64,000 bases of DNA from the NCBI GenBank assembly GCA_019455245.1, contig JACFMR010000005.1, positions 1 through 64,000 of the forward strand, written 5' to 3'. Positions 1-10,487 of the stretch are shown here, piece by piece. The stretch is from Opitutaceae bacterium (GTDB lineage: Bacteria > Verrucomicrobiota > Verrucomicrobiia > Opitutales > Opitutaceae). A program made the translations under genes and the position numbers. The notes under the pieces were generated by a model that worked only from the letters and a program-made list of their open reading frames with translations, made no database searches and was not told the origin of the DNA. Within the stretch, counting starts at the first letter, position 1, and the number at the start of each line of letters is the position of its first letter.

Positions 1-1
1 C

Positions 2-39
2 AGCCGACAGGTTGGCCGCTCTAGGGCCGCCTGTCGGCT
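2..39 (-). terminator. Hairpin downstream of gnd, candidate terminator
   Basis: A perfect 10-bp inverted repeat (AGCCGACAGG at 2-11 and CCTGTCGGCT at 30-39) lies about 40 bases beyond the gnd stop codon in the direction of gnd transcription. The loop contains a second partial GGCC pairing. The window ends before any T-tract could be seen, so rho-independent termination is inferred from position and stem strength only. Confidence 0.4.
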
Positions 40-78
40 TCATGTCATCTACAGTCAATAAGCTTGGGGCATCTGGTA

Positions 79-1587
79 TCAGGCTTCGATTTGCGGACGG
101 TTTGAGTCCGGCCAATCGATGTGGAAGAACTGGCCGCGCTTCTGGTCTACGCGCTCGTAGGTGTGCGCGCCGAAGTAGTCGCGCTGGGCCTGGAGCAGGT
201 TGGCGGGCAGGCGGGCGGCGCGGTAGCCGTCGTAGTAGGCGAGGGCCGAGGCAAAGGTCGGCACCGGGATGCCGTTTTCCGCGGCGAGCGCCACGACTTT
301 GCGCCAGTTGGCCTGCGCCTTTTGGATCGTGCGGTTGAAATACGGATCGAGCAGCAGGTTCGCCAGCTTCGGGTTCGCGGCGAAGGCCTCGGTGATCTTT
401 TGCAGGAAGGCCGCACGGATGATGCAGCCGCCGCGCCAGATCTGGGCGATGCGGCCGAAGTTGAGCTTCCAGTTGAACTCGACCTGGGCCTGGCGCATGA
501 GCTGGAAGCCCTGCGCGTAGGAGCAGATCTTCGAGCAGTAGAGCGCGTCGTGGATGGCCTGGATAAGCGCCTTCTTTTGCGCGGGGGAAACCTTTTTCAC
601 CTTCGGGCCCTTGAGCACCTTCGCGGCGGCGATGCGCTCTTCCTTGATGGCGGAGAGGCAGCGCGAGAAGACGGACTCGGCGATGGTCGGCGCGGCCACG
701 CCCATGTCGAGGGCGTTGACCGAGGTCCATTTGCCGGTGCCCTTCTGGCCGGCGGTGTCGAGCACGATGTCGACAAAGGGTTTCTTGGTGACCGGATCGG
801 CCTGCTTGAGGATGTCGGCGGTGATCTCGATGAGGAAGCTGTCGAGCGCGCCCCGGTTCCACTGGGTGAAGATCGCGCCCATCTCGGCGGGCTTGAGGCC
901 GAGCAGGCCCTGCATCAGGTCGTAGGCCTCACAGATCATCTGCATGTCGCCGTATTCGATGCCGTTGTGGACCATCTTCACGTAGTGGCCCGCGCCGTTC
1001 TCGCCGATGTAGGCGGTGCAGGGCACGCCGCCCTTGACGGGTTGGCCGGGTTTGGCGCCGGTGAGGGGCTTGCCGGTCTGGCGGTCGACCTTGGCGGCGA
1101 CGGCTTTCCAGATGGGCTCGAGGTGCTTGAACGCGGCCTTGTCGCCGCCGGGCATGAGCGAGGGGCCGAACCGCGCGCCTTCCTCGCCGCCGGACACGCC
1201 GGAGCCGATGAAAAGCAGCCCCTTTTCCTTGAGCGCCTTTTCGCGCCGGATGGTGTCGGTCCAGAGGGCGTTGCCGCCGTCGATGATGATGTCGCCCGGT
1301 TCAAAAACGGCGGTCAGGCCGTCGATCACGGCGTCGGTGGCACGGCCGGCCTGGACGAGGATGATGGCCTTGCGCGGACGCGCGAGCGAGGCGGCGAACT
1401 CTTCCAGCGACTTGGTGGCGACGAGGCCGCCGGGGGTGGCCGGGTTGTCGGCGACAAACTTGTCGGTCTTTTCGGTCGTGCGGTTGTAGACCGAGATGCG
1501 GAAACCGTGGTCGGCGATGTTGAGGGCAAGATTCTGACCCATCACGGCGAGCCCGATGAGTCCGATGTCGGAGAGTTCTTTGGCCAT
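79..1587 (-). CDS. gnd: 6-phosphogluconate dehydrogenase, decarboxylating
   Basis: Oxidises 6-phosphogluconate to ribulose 5-phosphate with NADP+ and release of CO2 in the oxidative pentose phosphate pathway; cytosolic. The N-terminal Rossmann motif reads [12 protein letters not shown]. The family signature [16 protein letters not shown] follows near residue 130, then the catalytic [13 protein letters not shown] stretch, and the C-terminal substrate-binding signature includes [16 protein letters not shown]. At 502 residues it is slightly longer than the common 470-480; the extra length is mainly an insertion around residues 180-200 ([17 protein letters not shown]). The ATG at 1587 (MAKELSDIG) is chosen over an in-frame ATG at 1620 because the Rossmann fold begins directly after it. 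It stands alone, divergent from the rhomboid gene. Confidence 0.97.
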   Translation of the reverse strand: MAKELSDIGLIGLAVMGQNLALNIADHGFRISVYNRTTEKTDKFVADNPATPGGLVATKSLEEFAASLARPRKAIILVQAGRATDAVIDGLTAVFEPGDIIIDGGNALWTDTIRREKALKEKGLLFIGSGVSGGEEGARFGPSLMPGGDKAAFKHLEPIWKAVAAKVDRQTGKPLTGAKPGQPVKGGVPCTAYIGENGAGHYVKMVHNGIEYGDMQMICEAYDLMQGLLGLKPAEMGAIFTQWNRGALDSFLIEITADILKQADPVTKKPFVDIVLDTAGQKGTGKWTSVNALDMGVAAPTIAESVFSRCLSAIKEERIAAAKVLKGPKVKKVSPAQKKALIQAIHDALYCSKICSYAQGFQLMRQAQVEFNWKLNFGRIAQIWRGGCIIRAAFLQKITEAFAANPKLANLLLDPYFNRTIQKAQANWRKVVALAAENGIPVPTFASALAYYDGYRAARLPANLLQAQRDYFGAHTYERVDQKRGQFFHIDWPDSNRPQIEA

Positions 1588-1731
1588 AGGCGAATCCAGT
1601 CCTAGCGAATGCAGGGGCAAAAACCACCTGAATTTCCGTCATGCGGGGAAATTGGCCGAACGGAGCGGATCAAGGCCATCGACTGGCTTCCAAGGTTGCG
1701 AACCAGGGGTGGCGTGTAACGGTAGCCTGAG

Positions 1732-2487
1732 ATGAAGCGCATGACTCCGGCGGTCGCCGTCCTGTTGATCCTGAACATCGTGGTGTTTATCACGGGTGCC
1801 CTGCAGCCCAACGGGGGCGAGCGGTTGATCCTGGCCGGTGCGCTTTGGTATCCGACCCACGACAATTTTGGTCCCTGGCAGTTGGTGTCGTACATGTTCC
1901 TGCACGGGAGCCCGGGCCACATCTTCTTCAACATGTTCGCGCTCGTGTCCTTCGGCAAAATCCTGGAGCGGGAGTGGGGCACGGCGCGCTTTTTGATTTT
2001 CTATTTTCTCTGCGGCGTGGGCGCGGCGCTGATTCAGACGGGCATCAACTGGCAGGAGTTTTCCGGTCTGCAGGCGCGCCTGGTGGCGGCAGGGCTGACG
2101 CCTTCGGCCATCGGTGACCTGTTGGCCACCGGCAGCGGTGCGATACCCGCGGACCCGGCGGTCAAGGCGACGCTCATCGAGCTTTACGGGATCTACGCGA
2201 GTCCGATGCTCGGCGCCTCGGGGGCGATCTACGGACTGCTGGTGGCCTTCGGATTTTTGCACCCCAACGCCAAACTCGCCCTGCTGTTCGTGCCGGTGCC
2301 GGTCGCCGCGAAGTATTTCATTCCGGGCCTGCTGCTGCTCGACCTGTTCTCCGGCGTCACGGGCTTCTCCCTCTTCGGCGGCAGCATCGCCCATTTCGCG
2401 CATCTCGGCGGGGCCGCGATCGGGTTTGCGCTCATGCTACTGTGGCGTCGGCGATCGTCGCCCACTCTTGTCGCGTCTAAGCTGTAG
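1732..2487 (+). CDS. Rhomboid family intramembrane serine protease
   Basis: A 251-residue polytopic membrane protein. The catalytic serine lies in GASGAIYG (Ser163) and the partner histidine in AHLGG (His224); the HGSPGHIFFNMFAL segment (residues 59-71) is the usual rhomboid helix-2 HxxxN motif. Rhomboids cleave single-pass membrane proteins within the bilayer; the substrate here is unknown. The ATG at 1732 opens directly into the first hydrophobic helix; ATG 1741 is an alternative. The last about 30 codons are followed, in the same frame after TAG, by a diverged second copy of the same C-terminal segment, so the reading frame appears to have been truncated or rebuilt at its 3' end. Confidence 0.93.
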   Translation: MKRMTPAVAVLLILNIVVFITGALQPNGGERLILAGALWYPTHDNFGPWQLVSYMFLHGSPGHIFFNMFALVSFGKILEREWGTARFLIFYFLCGVGAALIQTGINWQEFSGLQARLVAAGLTPSAIGDLLATGSGAIPADPAVKATLIELYGIYASPMLGASGAIYGLLVAFGFLHPNAKLALLFVPVPVAAKYFIPGLLLLDLFSGVTGFSLFGGSIAHFAHLGGAAIGFALMLLWRRRSSPTLVASKL

Positions 2488-2493
2488 CGAAGG

Positions 2494-2598
2494 CGGATTG
2501 CCCATCTCGGCGGCGCCGCGATTGGGTTTCTCCTCATGTTGCTCTGGCGCAAGCGGAGCCAGGAATCGGCTTGGGCGGGGCCGGCAGAAATCCGTTAG
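2494..2598 (+). pseudogene. Duplicated 3' tail of the rhomboid gene (untranslated copy)
   Basis: Starting seven bases after the rhomboid stop, in the same frame, the DNA encodes RIAHLGGAAIGFLLMLLW followed by a basic tail and a TAG at 2596. This repeats the end of the upstream gene (AHLGGAAIGFALMLLW), with mostly synonymous or conservative differences. It has no start codon of its own. It is either an old tandem duplication of the tail or the original tail left behind after recombination with a paralogue. Confidence 0.7.
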
Positions 2599-2663
2599 AA
2601 AGCACTGCTTAAGCGGTAAGAATCTGCGTAAATCACCGCATATTGGATTTGCTCAATGCGAAA

Positions 2664-4124
2664 TCACGGCGCCGCCGCGGTGAGCACGGGGAGGTTGAGG
2701 CCGGCGAGGGATTGCGTAAGCGGGTCGAGCACGGTCGAGGGCGAGACGCCGAGCAAAATGATGGCCACGATCAGGATGACGCAGAGCGCGCGGGTGGACC
2801 GGTCGAGGATGATGGGCGCGGGGTTATCGCCGGGGTCGCCGAAGACGGCCTCGCGCACGACGCGGAGGTAATAGTAAACCGCGACGGCGGCGTTGAGCAT
2901 CGTGATGATGACCAGCGCCAGGTGGCCCTCGGCCAGCGCGGCGGTGAGCAGGCTCAGCTTGCCCATGAAGCCGACGAACGGCGGAATGCCCGCGAGGCCG
3001 AAGACGCCGATGATCAGCGTGACGGCCAGCAGGGGTGAACGGCGGTGCAGGCCGGCGAGTTCGCTGATGGCGACGTTGGTGCCGTCGCGCGAGACGCGGC
3101 TGATGACCACGAAGCAGGCCAGCACCATGACCATGTAACCGGTGATGTAGTAGAGCGCCGCGGCCGAGCCGTTTTCGCTCAACGCCACAAAGCCGACGAG
3201 CGCGTAGCCGGCGTGCGCGATGCCGGAGAAACCGAGCAGGCGCTTGAAATCGGTCTGCCCGAGCGCGATCAGGTTGCCGTAGAGCATCGACATGATCGCG
3301 AGTCCGGTGAGCAGCGTCGCCAGCGCCGGATGCGCGGGCGAGGCCAGCGCGGTGAAGCGCACCAGCACGACCACCGCGGCGACCTTGGGCAGCGAGGCGA
3401 TGAGGCTGGCGGTCTCGTTGGACGCGCCCTGGTAAACATCGGGCGTCCAGAAGTGGAAGGGGAAGACGGCGAGCTTGTAGAAGAGTCCGCAGAACGTGAG
3501 CGCGAGACCCGTCAGCGCGAGCGGCGTGTGCACGACGGGCAGCAGCCGTTCCAGCATGAGCGGCAGCGAGGTCGTGCCGGTCAGGCCGAAGAGGTAGCTG
3601 ACGCCGAAGAACATCAGGCCGTTGGCCGCGATGCCGAACATGATGTATTTGACGGCCGACTCCATCTGCACGCGCCGGTCGGTGCGCTCGCGGCGCATCG
3701 GCACCAGCAGGTAGAGCGGGAAGGACGACAGCTCGAGCGCGATGATGATCGCGATGAGGTCGATGCAGCTGACCAGCATGAGCAGACCGCTGACGCTGAG
3801 CGTGAGGAAAAAATGGTATTCCGGCCGGATGCGTTCGCGCACGTCGGGCAGCGCGCCGGTGAGGCAGAACACCGCGACGAAGCCGCCGGCGAGCACGAGC
3901 TTGAGCAGCTGGGAAAACGCATCGATGCGGTAGGCGCCGCTGAAGAGCACGGCGGACTGGTCGAGACTGAAGGCCGCGGCCACCAAGGTCGCCAACGCGG
4001 TGATGCCGGTGACGAGGCGCGCCCGGGCGACCAGCCGGTCACCGAGCGTGACAAAGAAGAGCACCAAGGCGCCGGTCAGCAGCACCAGTTCGGGCAGAAA
4101 CGCGAGCAGGGATGAAGTGGTCAT
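2664..4124 (-). CDS. nuoN: NADH-quinone oxidoreductase subunit N
   Basis: One of the antiporter-like proton-pumping subunits of complex I, in the cytoplasmic membrane. It has 486 residues with about 14 hydrophobic helices. The usual landmarks are present: a membrane Glu in IALELSSFPLYLL, a KYIMFG stretch, and FHFWTPDVYQGASNE with a downstream lysine in SLPKVAAVVVL. It is the last gene of the nuo operon and is separated from nuoM by 313 bases that hold a tandem repeat, which is unusual in an operon where every other junction but one is tight. Confidence 0.95.
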   Translation of the reverse strand: MTTSSLLAFLPELVLLTGALVLFFVTLGDRLVARARLVTGITALATLVAAAFSLDQSAVLFSGAYRIDAFSQLLKLVLAGGFVAVFCLTGALPDVRERIRPEYHFFLTLSVSGLLMLVSCIDLIAIIIALELSSFPLYLLVPMRRERTDRRVQMESAVKYIMFGIAANGLMFFGVSYLFGLTGTTSLPLMLERLLPVVHTPLALTGLALTFCGLFYKLAVFPFHFWTPDVYQGASNETASLIASLPKVAAVVVLVRFTALASPAHPALATLLTGLAIMSMLYGNLIALGQTDFKRLLGFSGIAHAGYALVGFVALSENGSAAALYYITGYMVMVLACFVVISRVSRDGTNVAISELAGLHRRSPLLAVTLIIGVFGLAGIPPFVGFMGKLSLLTAALAEGHLALVIITMLNAAVAVYYYLRVVREAVFGDPGDNPAPIILDRSTRALCVILIVAIILLGVSPSTVLDPLTQSLAGLNLPVLTAAAP

Positions 4125-4170
4125 GGCGTTTCAGAGCATGAGGGCGGACTTCTGCGGTGGTGCAGCCAGT

Positions 4171-4390
4171 CCCCAAGACGCTGGCTGGAAAAACGCGTTG
4201 AGGGCAACGCGTTCCACCGGGAGCGGACTGCGGCTCAAGGTGGAGCGGCTTGTCCCCAAGACGCTGGATTGGGATGCAACGCGTTGAGGGCAACGCGTTC
4301 CACCGGGAGCGGACCGCGGCTCAAGGTGGAGCGGCTTGCCCTCAAGACGCTGGTTGAGGGAAACGCGTTGGGGGCAACGCGTTCCACCTG
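4171..4390. repeat. 83-85 bp tandem repeat between nuoM and nuoN
   Basis: About 2.6 copies of an 83-85 bp unit. Each unit begins CCCCAAGACGCTGG, contains two AACGCGTT palindromes, and continues through GCGTTCCACCGGGAGCGGA to CAAGGTGGAGCGGCTTG. AACGCGTT occurs six times in about 220 bases. A diverged relative (GGTGGAGCGACTTGCC, CAAGGCGCTGGTT, TGCGTTCCACC) lies at 28.1-28.3 kb, so this is a dispersed family. The whole nuoM-nuoN gap (4125-4437) contains nothing else that looks coding. Confidence 0.85.
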
Positions 4391-4437
4391 TTGAGCCGAT
4401 TGCGACGGGGGACTGGAGCAGCGGGATCATCGTCAGG

Positions 4438-5918
<1,481 letters not shown>

Positions 5919-5919
<1 letters not shown>

Positions 5920-7709
5920 CACGCCACGAAGTTGAAGTAGAGGAGGGTCAGGACGGCCAGCACGGCGGCGGCCCCGAAGGCGAAGGTGAGGTTTTCCTGC
6001 AACGCGCCGCGTTGCGCCGTGCGCAGCCGGCCGCCGAGGCGGCGGATCGTGTGGGCCAGGCCGTCGACCGCGCCGTCCACGATGCGATTGTCAAAGACGG
6101 CGGAGAGCCGGGCTGAGACCATGAGCGGCACGAGGCCGGCCACGCGGTAGATTTCGCCGACGGCGGTGTCGAACCACTGCACGGGTTTTTCCGCCAGCCA
6201 GAGGAAGGCGCGGCCGCCCTTGCGGTAGGGCCAGTCGAGGTCGAGGCTGATCTTCGCCTCGGGCTCGAGTTTCTTGATGAGCAGGAAGAAGCCGAGCGCG
6301 GTGAAGAGCAGGATCTGCAGCGTCTCCGACACGTGGTAGGACGTGTAGGGCACGAAGTCGACCGGGTAGGGCAGCAGGCGGTAGAGATACGGCGTGTAGC
6401 AGCCGATGAAGACGCAGAGGAACGCGGTGACGGCCATCGCCAGGTTCATGTTCCACGGCGGCTCGGCGGCGCGTTCCCAGGTTTCCTTCGAGCAGTGGTT
6501 TTTGCCGAACCAGATGAAATAGGGGACCTTCAGGCCGGTGTGCAGGAACGTGCCGGCGGAGGCGAGCAGCAGCAGGAAGCCGACCCAGAGCTTGTGGTCG
6601 TCGAACCCGGCCTGGACGATCATCGACTTGCTGACGAAGCCGCTGAACAGCGGGAAGGCCGAGATGGAGAGGCCGCCGATCAGGGTGAAGAAGAACGCCC
6701 ACGGCATCTTTTGGTAGAGCCCGCCGAGCTCGGTGAACTTGCTCTTGCCGGTCATGTAGAGCACGGAGCCGCAGCCCATGAAGAGCAGGCCCTTGTAGAG
6801 GATGTGCGCGAAGGCGTGGGCCACCGCGCCGTTGATCGCGAGCTGCGTGCCGAGGCCCACCGCCGCGACCATGTAGCCGACCTGGCTGACGATGTGGTAG
6901 GCGAGCAGGCGCCGGCTGTCGTTTTCCAGCACCGCGTAAACCACGCCGTAGAGCGCCATGATTACGCCGAGGACGACGAGGATGTCCAGGCCCGCGAAAC
7001 CGCGGATGAGCGCGTAGACGGCGGTCTTGGTGGTGAAGGCGCAGAGGAAAACCGAGCCGTTGAACGTGGCCTCGCCGTAGGCGTCGGGCAGCCATGCGTG
7101 CAGCGGCGGCACCGCGGCGTTGAGGATGAAGCCGATGACGATGAGCCACGCGGCCAGATCGGGCGACTCCACGTTGAAAAGCTCGAAGGCGAGGCTGCCC
7201 GTGCCGTGGTAGTGCAGGATGATGCCGGCCAGCAGCACCACGCCGCCGAACATGTGCACCAAGAGATAGCGGTAGCCCGCGCCGAGGGATTCCTTGCGGC
7301 CGCGGAACCAGATGAGAAACACCGAGGAAACCGCCATCAGCTCCCAGAAGAGGAACAGCGTGAGCAGGTCGCCGGCGAAGATCGCGCCCAGCGAACCGGC
7401 CACGTAGGTCCACGCGGCGGTGTGCTCGACGGCGCGTTTCACGTGCAGCCCGTAGACCGTGCCGAGGATGCACATCAGGCCCATGATGTAGGCGAAGACC
7501 GAACTGAGCGCGTCCACCCGGCCGAAGGTCAGCGTGAAATCAAGGAAGCTCACCACGCCGAACGTGCCCTTGGCCAGGGTGACAATGCGCGCAAACGTGA
7601 GCACCGGCACGAGCACGAGCCACGCCGGGCGCAGTTTGGCCGGCAGCAACGGCAGCAGCACGCCGCCGAGCAGCAGGATCACCGCGGGATGCAGCCAGAG
7701 CTCACTCAT
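5919..7709 (-). CDS. NuoL-position antiporter subunit (MrpD-like core, NuoL-like tail)
   Basis: A 596-residue membrane protein in the slot nuoL normally occupies. The core resembles Mrp/Na+:H+ antiporter subunit D: membrane Glu in LFWELMAVSSVFLIW, HAWLPDAYGEATFNGSVF, lysines in TTKTAVYALIRGF and LYKGLLFMGCG. After the last core helix, about 130 residues end in FDNRIVDGAVDGL, LRTAQRGALQENL and a final hydrophobic helix, which is the pattern of the NuoL C-terminal anchor. I infer that it is the functional NuoL. It overlaps the preceding small gene by 8 bases and nuoM by 1-4 bases. Whether a full lateral helix is present cannot be judged by eye. Confidence 0.85.
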
Positions 7710-7956
7710 CGTAGTAATCCTCCCGGGTCATGATGCCCGCATGGCCGAAGGCCTTGGAAACGTAGACAATCAGCGCGCACGCGATGAAACCGAACACCGA
7801 CCAGAAACCGGGGATGTGCTCGGCCTTGGTATGCGCGTGGTGCTTGTCGACAAACAGCGGGATGGCGTCGATGACGATGAGCAGCACCAGCAGCACGAGG
7901 CAGATCCGGACAACGGTCTTCAGGTGGCGGCGGAGAAATTCGATGAGGCGGAGCAT
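7702..7956 (-). CDS. Small two-helix membrane protein in the nuo operon
   Basis: Encodes 84 residues: a basic N-terminus (MLRLIEFLRRHLK), a hydrophobic helix (VVRICLVLLVLLIVIDAIPLF), a His-rich short loop (DKHHAHTKAEH), a second helix (WSVFGFIACALIVYVSKAFG) and an acidic tail. I do not recognise a named family. It overlaps the next gene (nuoL-like) by 8 bases and sits between two MrpD-like genes, so it is probably an accessory subunit of the same complex. The ATG at 7956 is preferred; an in-frame extension to 8052 would run through a palindromic repeat. Confidence 0.75.
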   Translation of the reverse strand: MLRLIEFLRRHLKTVVRICLVLLVLLIVIDAIPLFVDKHHAHTKAEHIPGFWSVFGFIACALIVYVSKAFGHAGIMTREDYYDE

Positions 7957-7997
7957 GACTGAAAAGTAGCGACTAGGGAGCCGCGGGTAAGGGAGCT

Positions 7998-8065
7998 GTA
8001 GGGCGGCACCTTGGTGCCCGCCGGTTGATGCCAGACGTGCGGCATGGACCAAGGTCCAGCCCTAC
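7998..8065. repeat. GTAGGGC...GCCCTAC palindromic element
   Basis: Bounded by GTAGGGC and GCCCTAC, with two internal hairpins (GGCACC/GGTGCC and TGGACC/GGTCCA). It lies in the 195-base gap between the small membrane protein gene and the MrpD-like gene inside the nuo operon. It is one of several related intergenic palindromes in the window. Confidence 0.75.
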
Positions 8066-8151
8066 GGTCACAACCGGGATGATGCCCGCAGCGGCAATGG
8101 CGGAATGCCCGCTACCCGCTACTCGATGATCACGACTGTTAAGGGCTGCGT

Positions 8152-9627
8152 TCATGGCATGACGGCCGAGGCGAGTTGCATGAAGAAGTCCGGGAAGACG
8201 CCGATGAGCACGGAGATCACGGCGGTGAGACAGAGCGGGATGACCATGCTGAGCGGCGCCTCGCCGTGGTGGGCGGCGATGTCACCCGCGGGCGGTTGGC
8301 CGAAGAAGCCGTGGTAGATCACGGGCACGAAGTAGGCGGCGTTGAGGATCGAGCTCACGATGAGCACGACGAGGATGCCGATGGTGCCGGCGTCGAGCGC
8401 GCCGACGAGCAGGTAGAGCTTGGAGATGAAACCCCCGACCGGCGGCACGCCGATCATGCTGAGCGCGGCGAGGGCGAAGGCGCCGAAGGTCCACGGCATG
8501 CGCCGACCGAGCCCGCCGAGCTCGGAGATGTTTTTCTTGTGCGTGGCCACGTAGATCGCGCCGGCACAGAAGAACAACGTGATCTTGGCAAAGGCGTGGA
8601 TGGCGATGTGGATCAGGCCGCCCGCGACGGCCGTGGGCGTGAGCAGAGCCACGCCGAGGATGATGTAGGACAGCTGGCTGACGGTGGAGTAGGCCAACCG
8701 CGCCTTGAGGTTGTCCTTGCTCAGGGCGACGATCGAGCCGACCAGGATGGTGATGGAGACGAACCACGCGGTCGCGATCCCGAGGTTGAGGCGTTCCATC
8801 GTGTCGGCGCCGAAGACGTAAAGCATCACGCGCACGGTGGAGAACACGCCGACCTTCACGACCGCGACGGCATGCAGCAGGGCGCTGACCGGGGTGGGCG
8901 CGACCATCGCGCTCGGCAGCCAGTTGTGCAGGGGCATGACGCCGTTCTTGGCGAAGCCGAGGAGGCAGCAGACGTAGAGGCCGACGATGACGGCGTTGTG
9001 CACGCCCGCGGGCAGGATGCCGGTCTGGACCTCGGTGGCGAAGTCGAGCGTGCCGGAGAGCACGTAGATCAGCACCATCGCCGGGAGGATGAGCCCCTTG
9101 GCGGTGGTGGTGAGGTAGGTCAGGTATTTCTTCGCCCCCTCGTAACCTTCCCCGTCCTGATGGTGCGCGACCAGCGGGTAGGTGCAGACGCTGACGATTT
9201 CGTAGAAGAGATAGAGCGTGAGCAGGTTGTCGGAGAACGCGCACCCGATGGCGCCGAAGATGGCGAGGGCGAAGCAGGTGTTGAACCGCGTCTGCGCGTG
9301 CTCCTTGAGGCCGCGCATGTAACCGGCGGCGTAGAAAACCGTGAGCACCCAGAGGAACGAGGCCGCCACGGCGAAGATCATCGAGAGCGCGTCGGCCCGC
9401 AGCGTGAAGCTCAGCCCCGGCAGCAGCTCGAACAGCGTGTAGCGCAGCTCTTCCCCGGCGAGCACCGCGGGCAGCAGCGAGGCCACCAGGCCGAAGAGCA
9501 CGAGCGCGGCGAGGAGCGAGACGCCCTCGCGCAGGTTGGGGCGTTTGCCCGCGGCCATGACCAGGCCGGCCCCGAGCAAGGGGGCGAGAATCGCGAGCAG
9601 CAGGCGGATGTCGGGCGACGCTTCCAT
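8152..9627 (-). CDS. Extra MrpD-like antiporter subunit of complex I
   Basis: A 491-residue membrane protein of the monovalent cation/H+ antiporter subunit D family. Visible landmarks are a membrane Glu in LYLFYEIVSVCTYPLV, HNWLPSAMVAPTPVSALLHA with the following lysine in VVKVGVFSTVRVM, and the HAFAKITLFFCAGAI helix. It lies 3 bases after nuoK, where nuoL would be expected, but lacks the long C-terminal extension of NuoL. Together with the NuoL-like protein, NuoM and NuoN it brings the number of antiporter-type subunits to four. It could add a pumping channel or a cation specificity; that is inference. Confidence 0.9.
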   Translation of the reverse strand: MEASPDIRLLLAILAPLLGAGLVMAAGKRPNLREGVSLLAALVLFGLVASLLPAVLAGEELRYTLFELLPGLSFTLRADALSMIFAVAASFLWVLTVFYAAGYMRGLKEHAQTRFNTCFALAIFGAIGCAFSDNLLTLYLFYEIVSVCTYPLVAHHQDGEGYEGAKKYLTYLTTTAKGLILPAMVLIYVLSGTLDFATEVQTGILPAGVHNAVIVGLYVCCLLGFAKNGVMPLHNWLPSAMVAPTPVSALLHAVAVVKVGVFSTVRVMLYVFGADTMERLNLGIATAWFVSITILVGSIVALSKDNLKARLAYSTVSQLSYIILGVALLTPTAVAGGLIHIAIHAFAKITLFFCAGAIYVATHKKNISELGGLGRRMPWTFGAFALAALSMIGVPPVGGFISKLYLLVGALDAGTIGILVVLIVSSILNAAYFVPVIYHGFFGQPPAGDIAAHHGEAPLSMVIPLCLTAVISVLIGVFPDFFMQLASAVMP

Positions 9628-9630
9628 GGT

Positions 9631-9957
9631 TCAGCCCTTGAGCTCCGACATGTCGGTCGGGTGGATCGACCGGTAGTTGCGGTAGACCGCGATGATGATG
9701 CTCAGGCCGATGGCGACCTCGGCGGCCGCCAGACCCATGATGAACAGCACCAGGACCTGGCCGACGGCCGGATCGGGCGCGAAAAAGCGGTTGACCGCCA
9801 TGATGTTCAACGAGGCGGCGGCAAAGATGAGTTCGCCCGCGATCAGCATGCCGATGAGCGTGCGGCGGCGGATGAGCCCGTAGATGCCGGTCGCGAGCAG
9901 GAACGCCGCGAGGACGAAATAGATGCCGGGACTTTGGTGGATCTGCACGAGGTTCAT
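9631..9957 (-). CDS. nuoK: NADH-quinone oxidoreductase subunit K
   Basis: A 108-residue subunit with three helices, slightly longer than the common 100. The two conserved membrane glutamates are present in MLIAGELIFAAASLN and AAAEVAIGLSI; these form part of the proton relay. The start overlaps the nuoJ stop as ATGA, and the next gene follows after 3 bases. Confidence 0.97.
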   Translation of the reverse strand: MNLVQIHQSPGIYFVLAAFLLATGIYGLIRRRTLIGMLIAGELIFAAASLNIMAVNRFFAPDPAVGQVLVLFIMGLAAAEVAIGLSIIIAVYRNYRSIHPTDMSELKG

Positions 9958-10487
9958 TCCTTGGTCCTCCCGGTGCGGGCGATCACCAGCGCGCCCAGAA
10001 TGGCGACGAGGAGCACCAGCGAGATGAGTTCAAACGGCAGGCTGTAGGTCGTGAGCAACGCGATGCCGATGGCGCGCACCGAACCGTCGGTCAGCAACTC
10101 CGCCGGTTCCGGCCAGGGGCCGCCGAGGCTGAGCTGCGCCAGCGCGACAAAGATGATCCCCGCGATGATGACGGCGATGGTGCCCCAGAGCCGGGTGTGG
10201 CGGCGGTCTTCCAGCAGCGGGGGTTCGTCGGTTTCCGACAGCATGACGCCGAAGATGATGGTGACGCAGACCGCGCCGACGTAGATCAGAATTTCCATCA
10301 GCGCGAGGAACGGGCTGTTGAGGAACCAATAAAGGCCGGCGATGCCCATGCAGCAGATCATCAGGCCGGCCACGCCGCGAATGATGCGCGTGCTGAGGGC
10401 GGCGATGAGCGCGCCCGCCACCGTGGTGCCCACCACCAGCGCGAAGATGGCGAGGAGGATCCAGGGGCCGAAGGGAATCTCGCTCAC
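9954..10487 (-). CDS. nuoJ: NADH-quinone oxidoreductase subunit J
   Basis: A 177-residue five-helix membrane subunit of complex I. Characteristic segments are FLALMEILIYVGAVCVTIIFGVML near residue 60 and a C-terminal LISLVLLVAILGALVIAR helix. The start is GTG in a GTGA overlap with the nuoI stop, and the end overlaps nuoK by 4 bases. Confidence 0.96.
   Translation of the reverse strand: MSEIPFGPWILLAIFALVVGTTVAGALIAALSTRIIRGVAGLMICCMGIAGLYWFLNSPFLALMEILIYVGAVCVTIIFGVMLSETDEPPLLEDRRHTRLWGTIAVIIAGIIFVALAQLSLGGPWPEPAELLTDGSVRAIGIALLTTYSLPFELISLVLLVAILGALVIARTGRTKE

Noticed and set aside
4171..4390. Considered as a CRISPR array
   Set aside because: Units are 83-85 bp with no spacer-like variable segment of constant length, only 2.6 copies, and no cas genes nearby.
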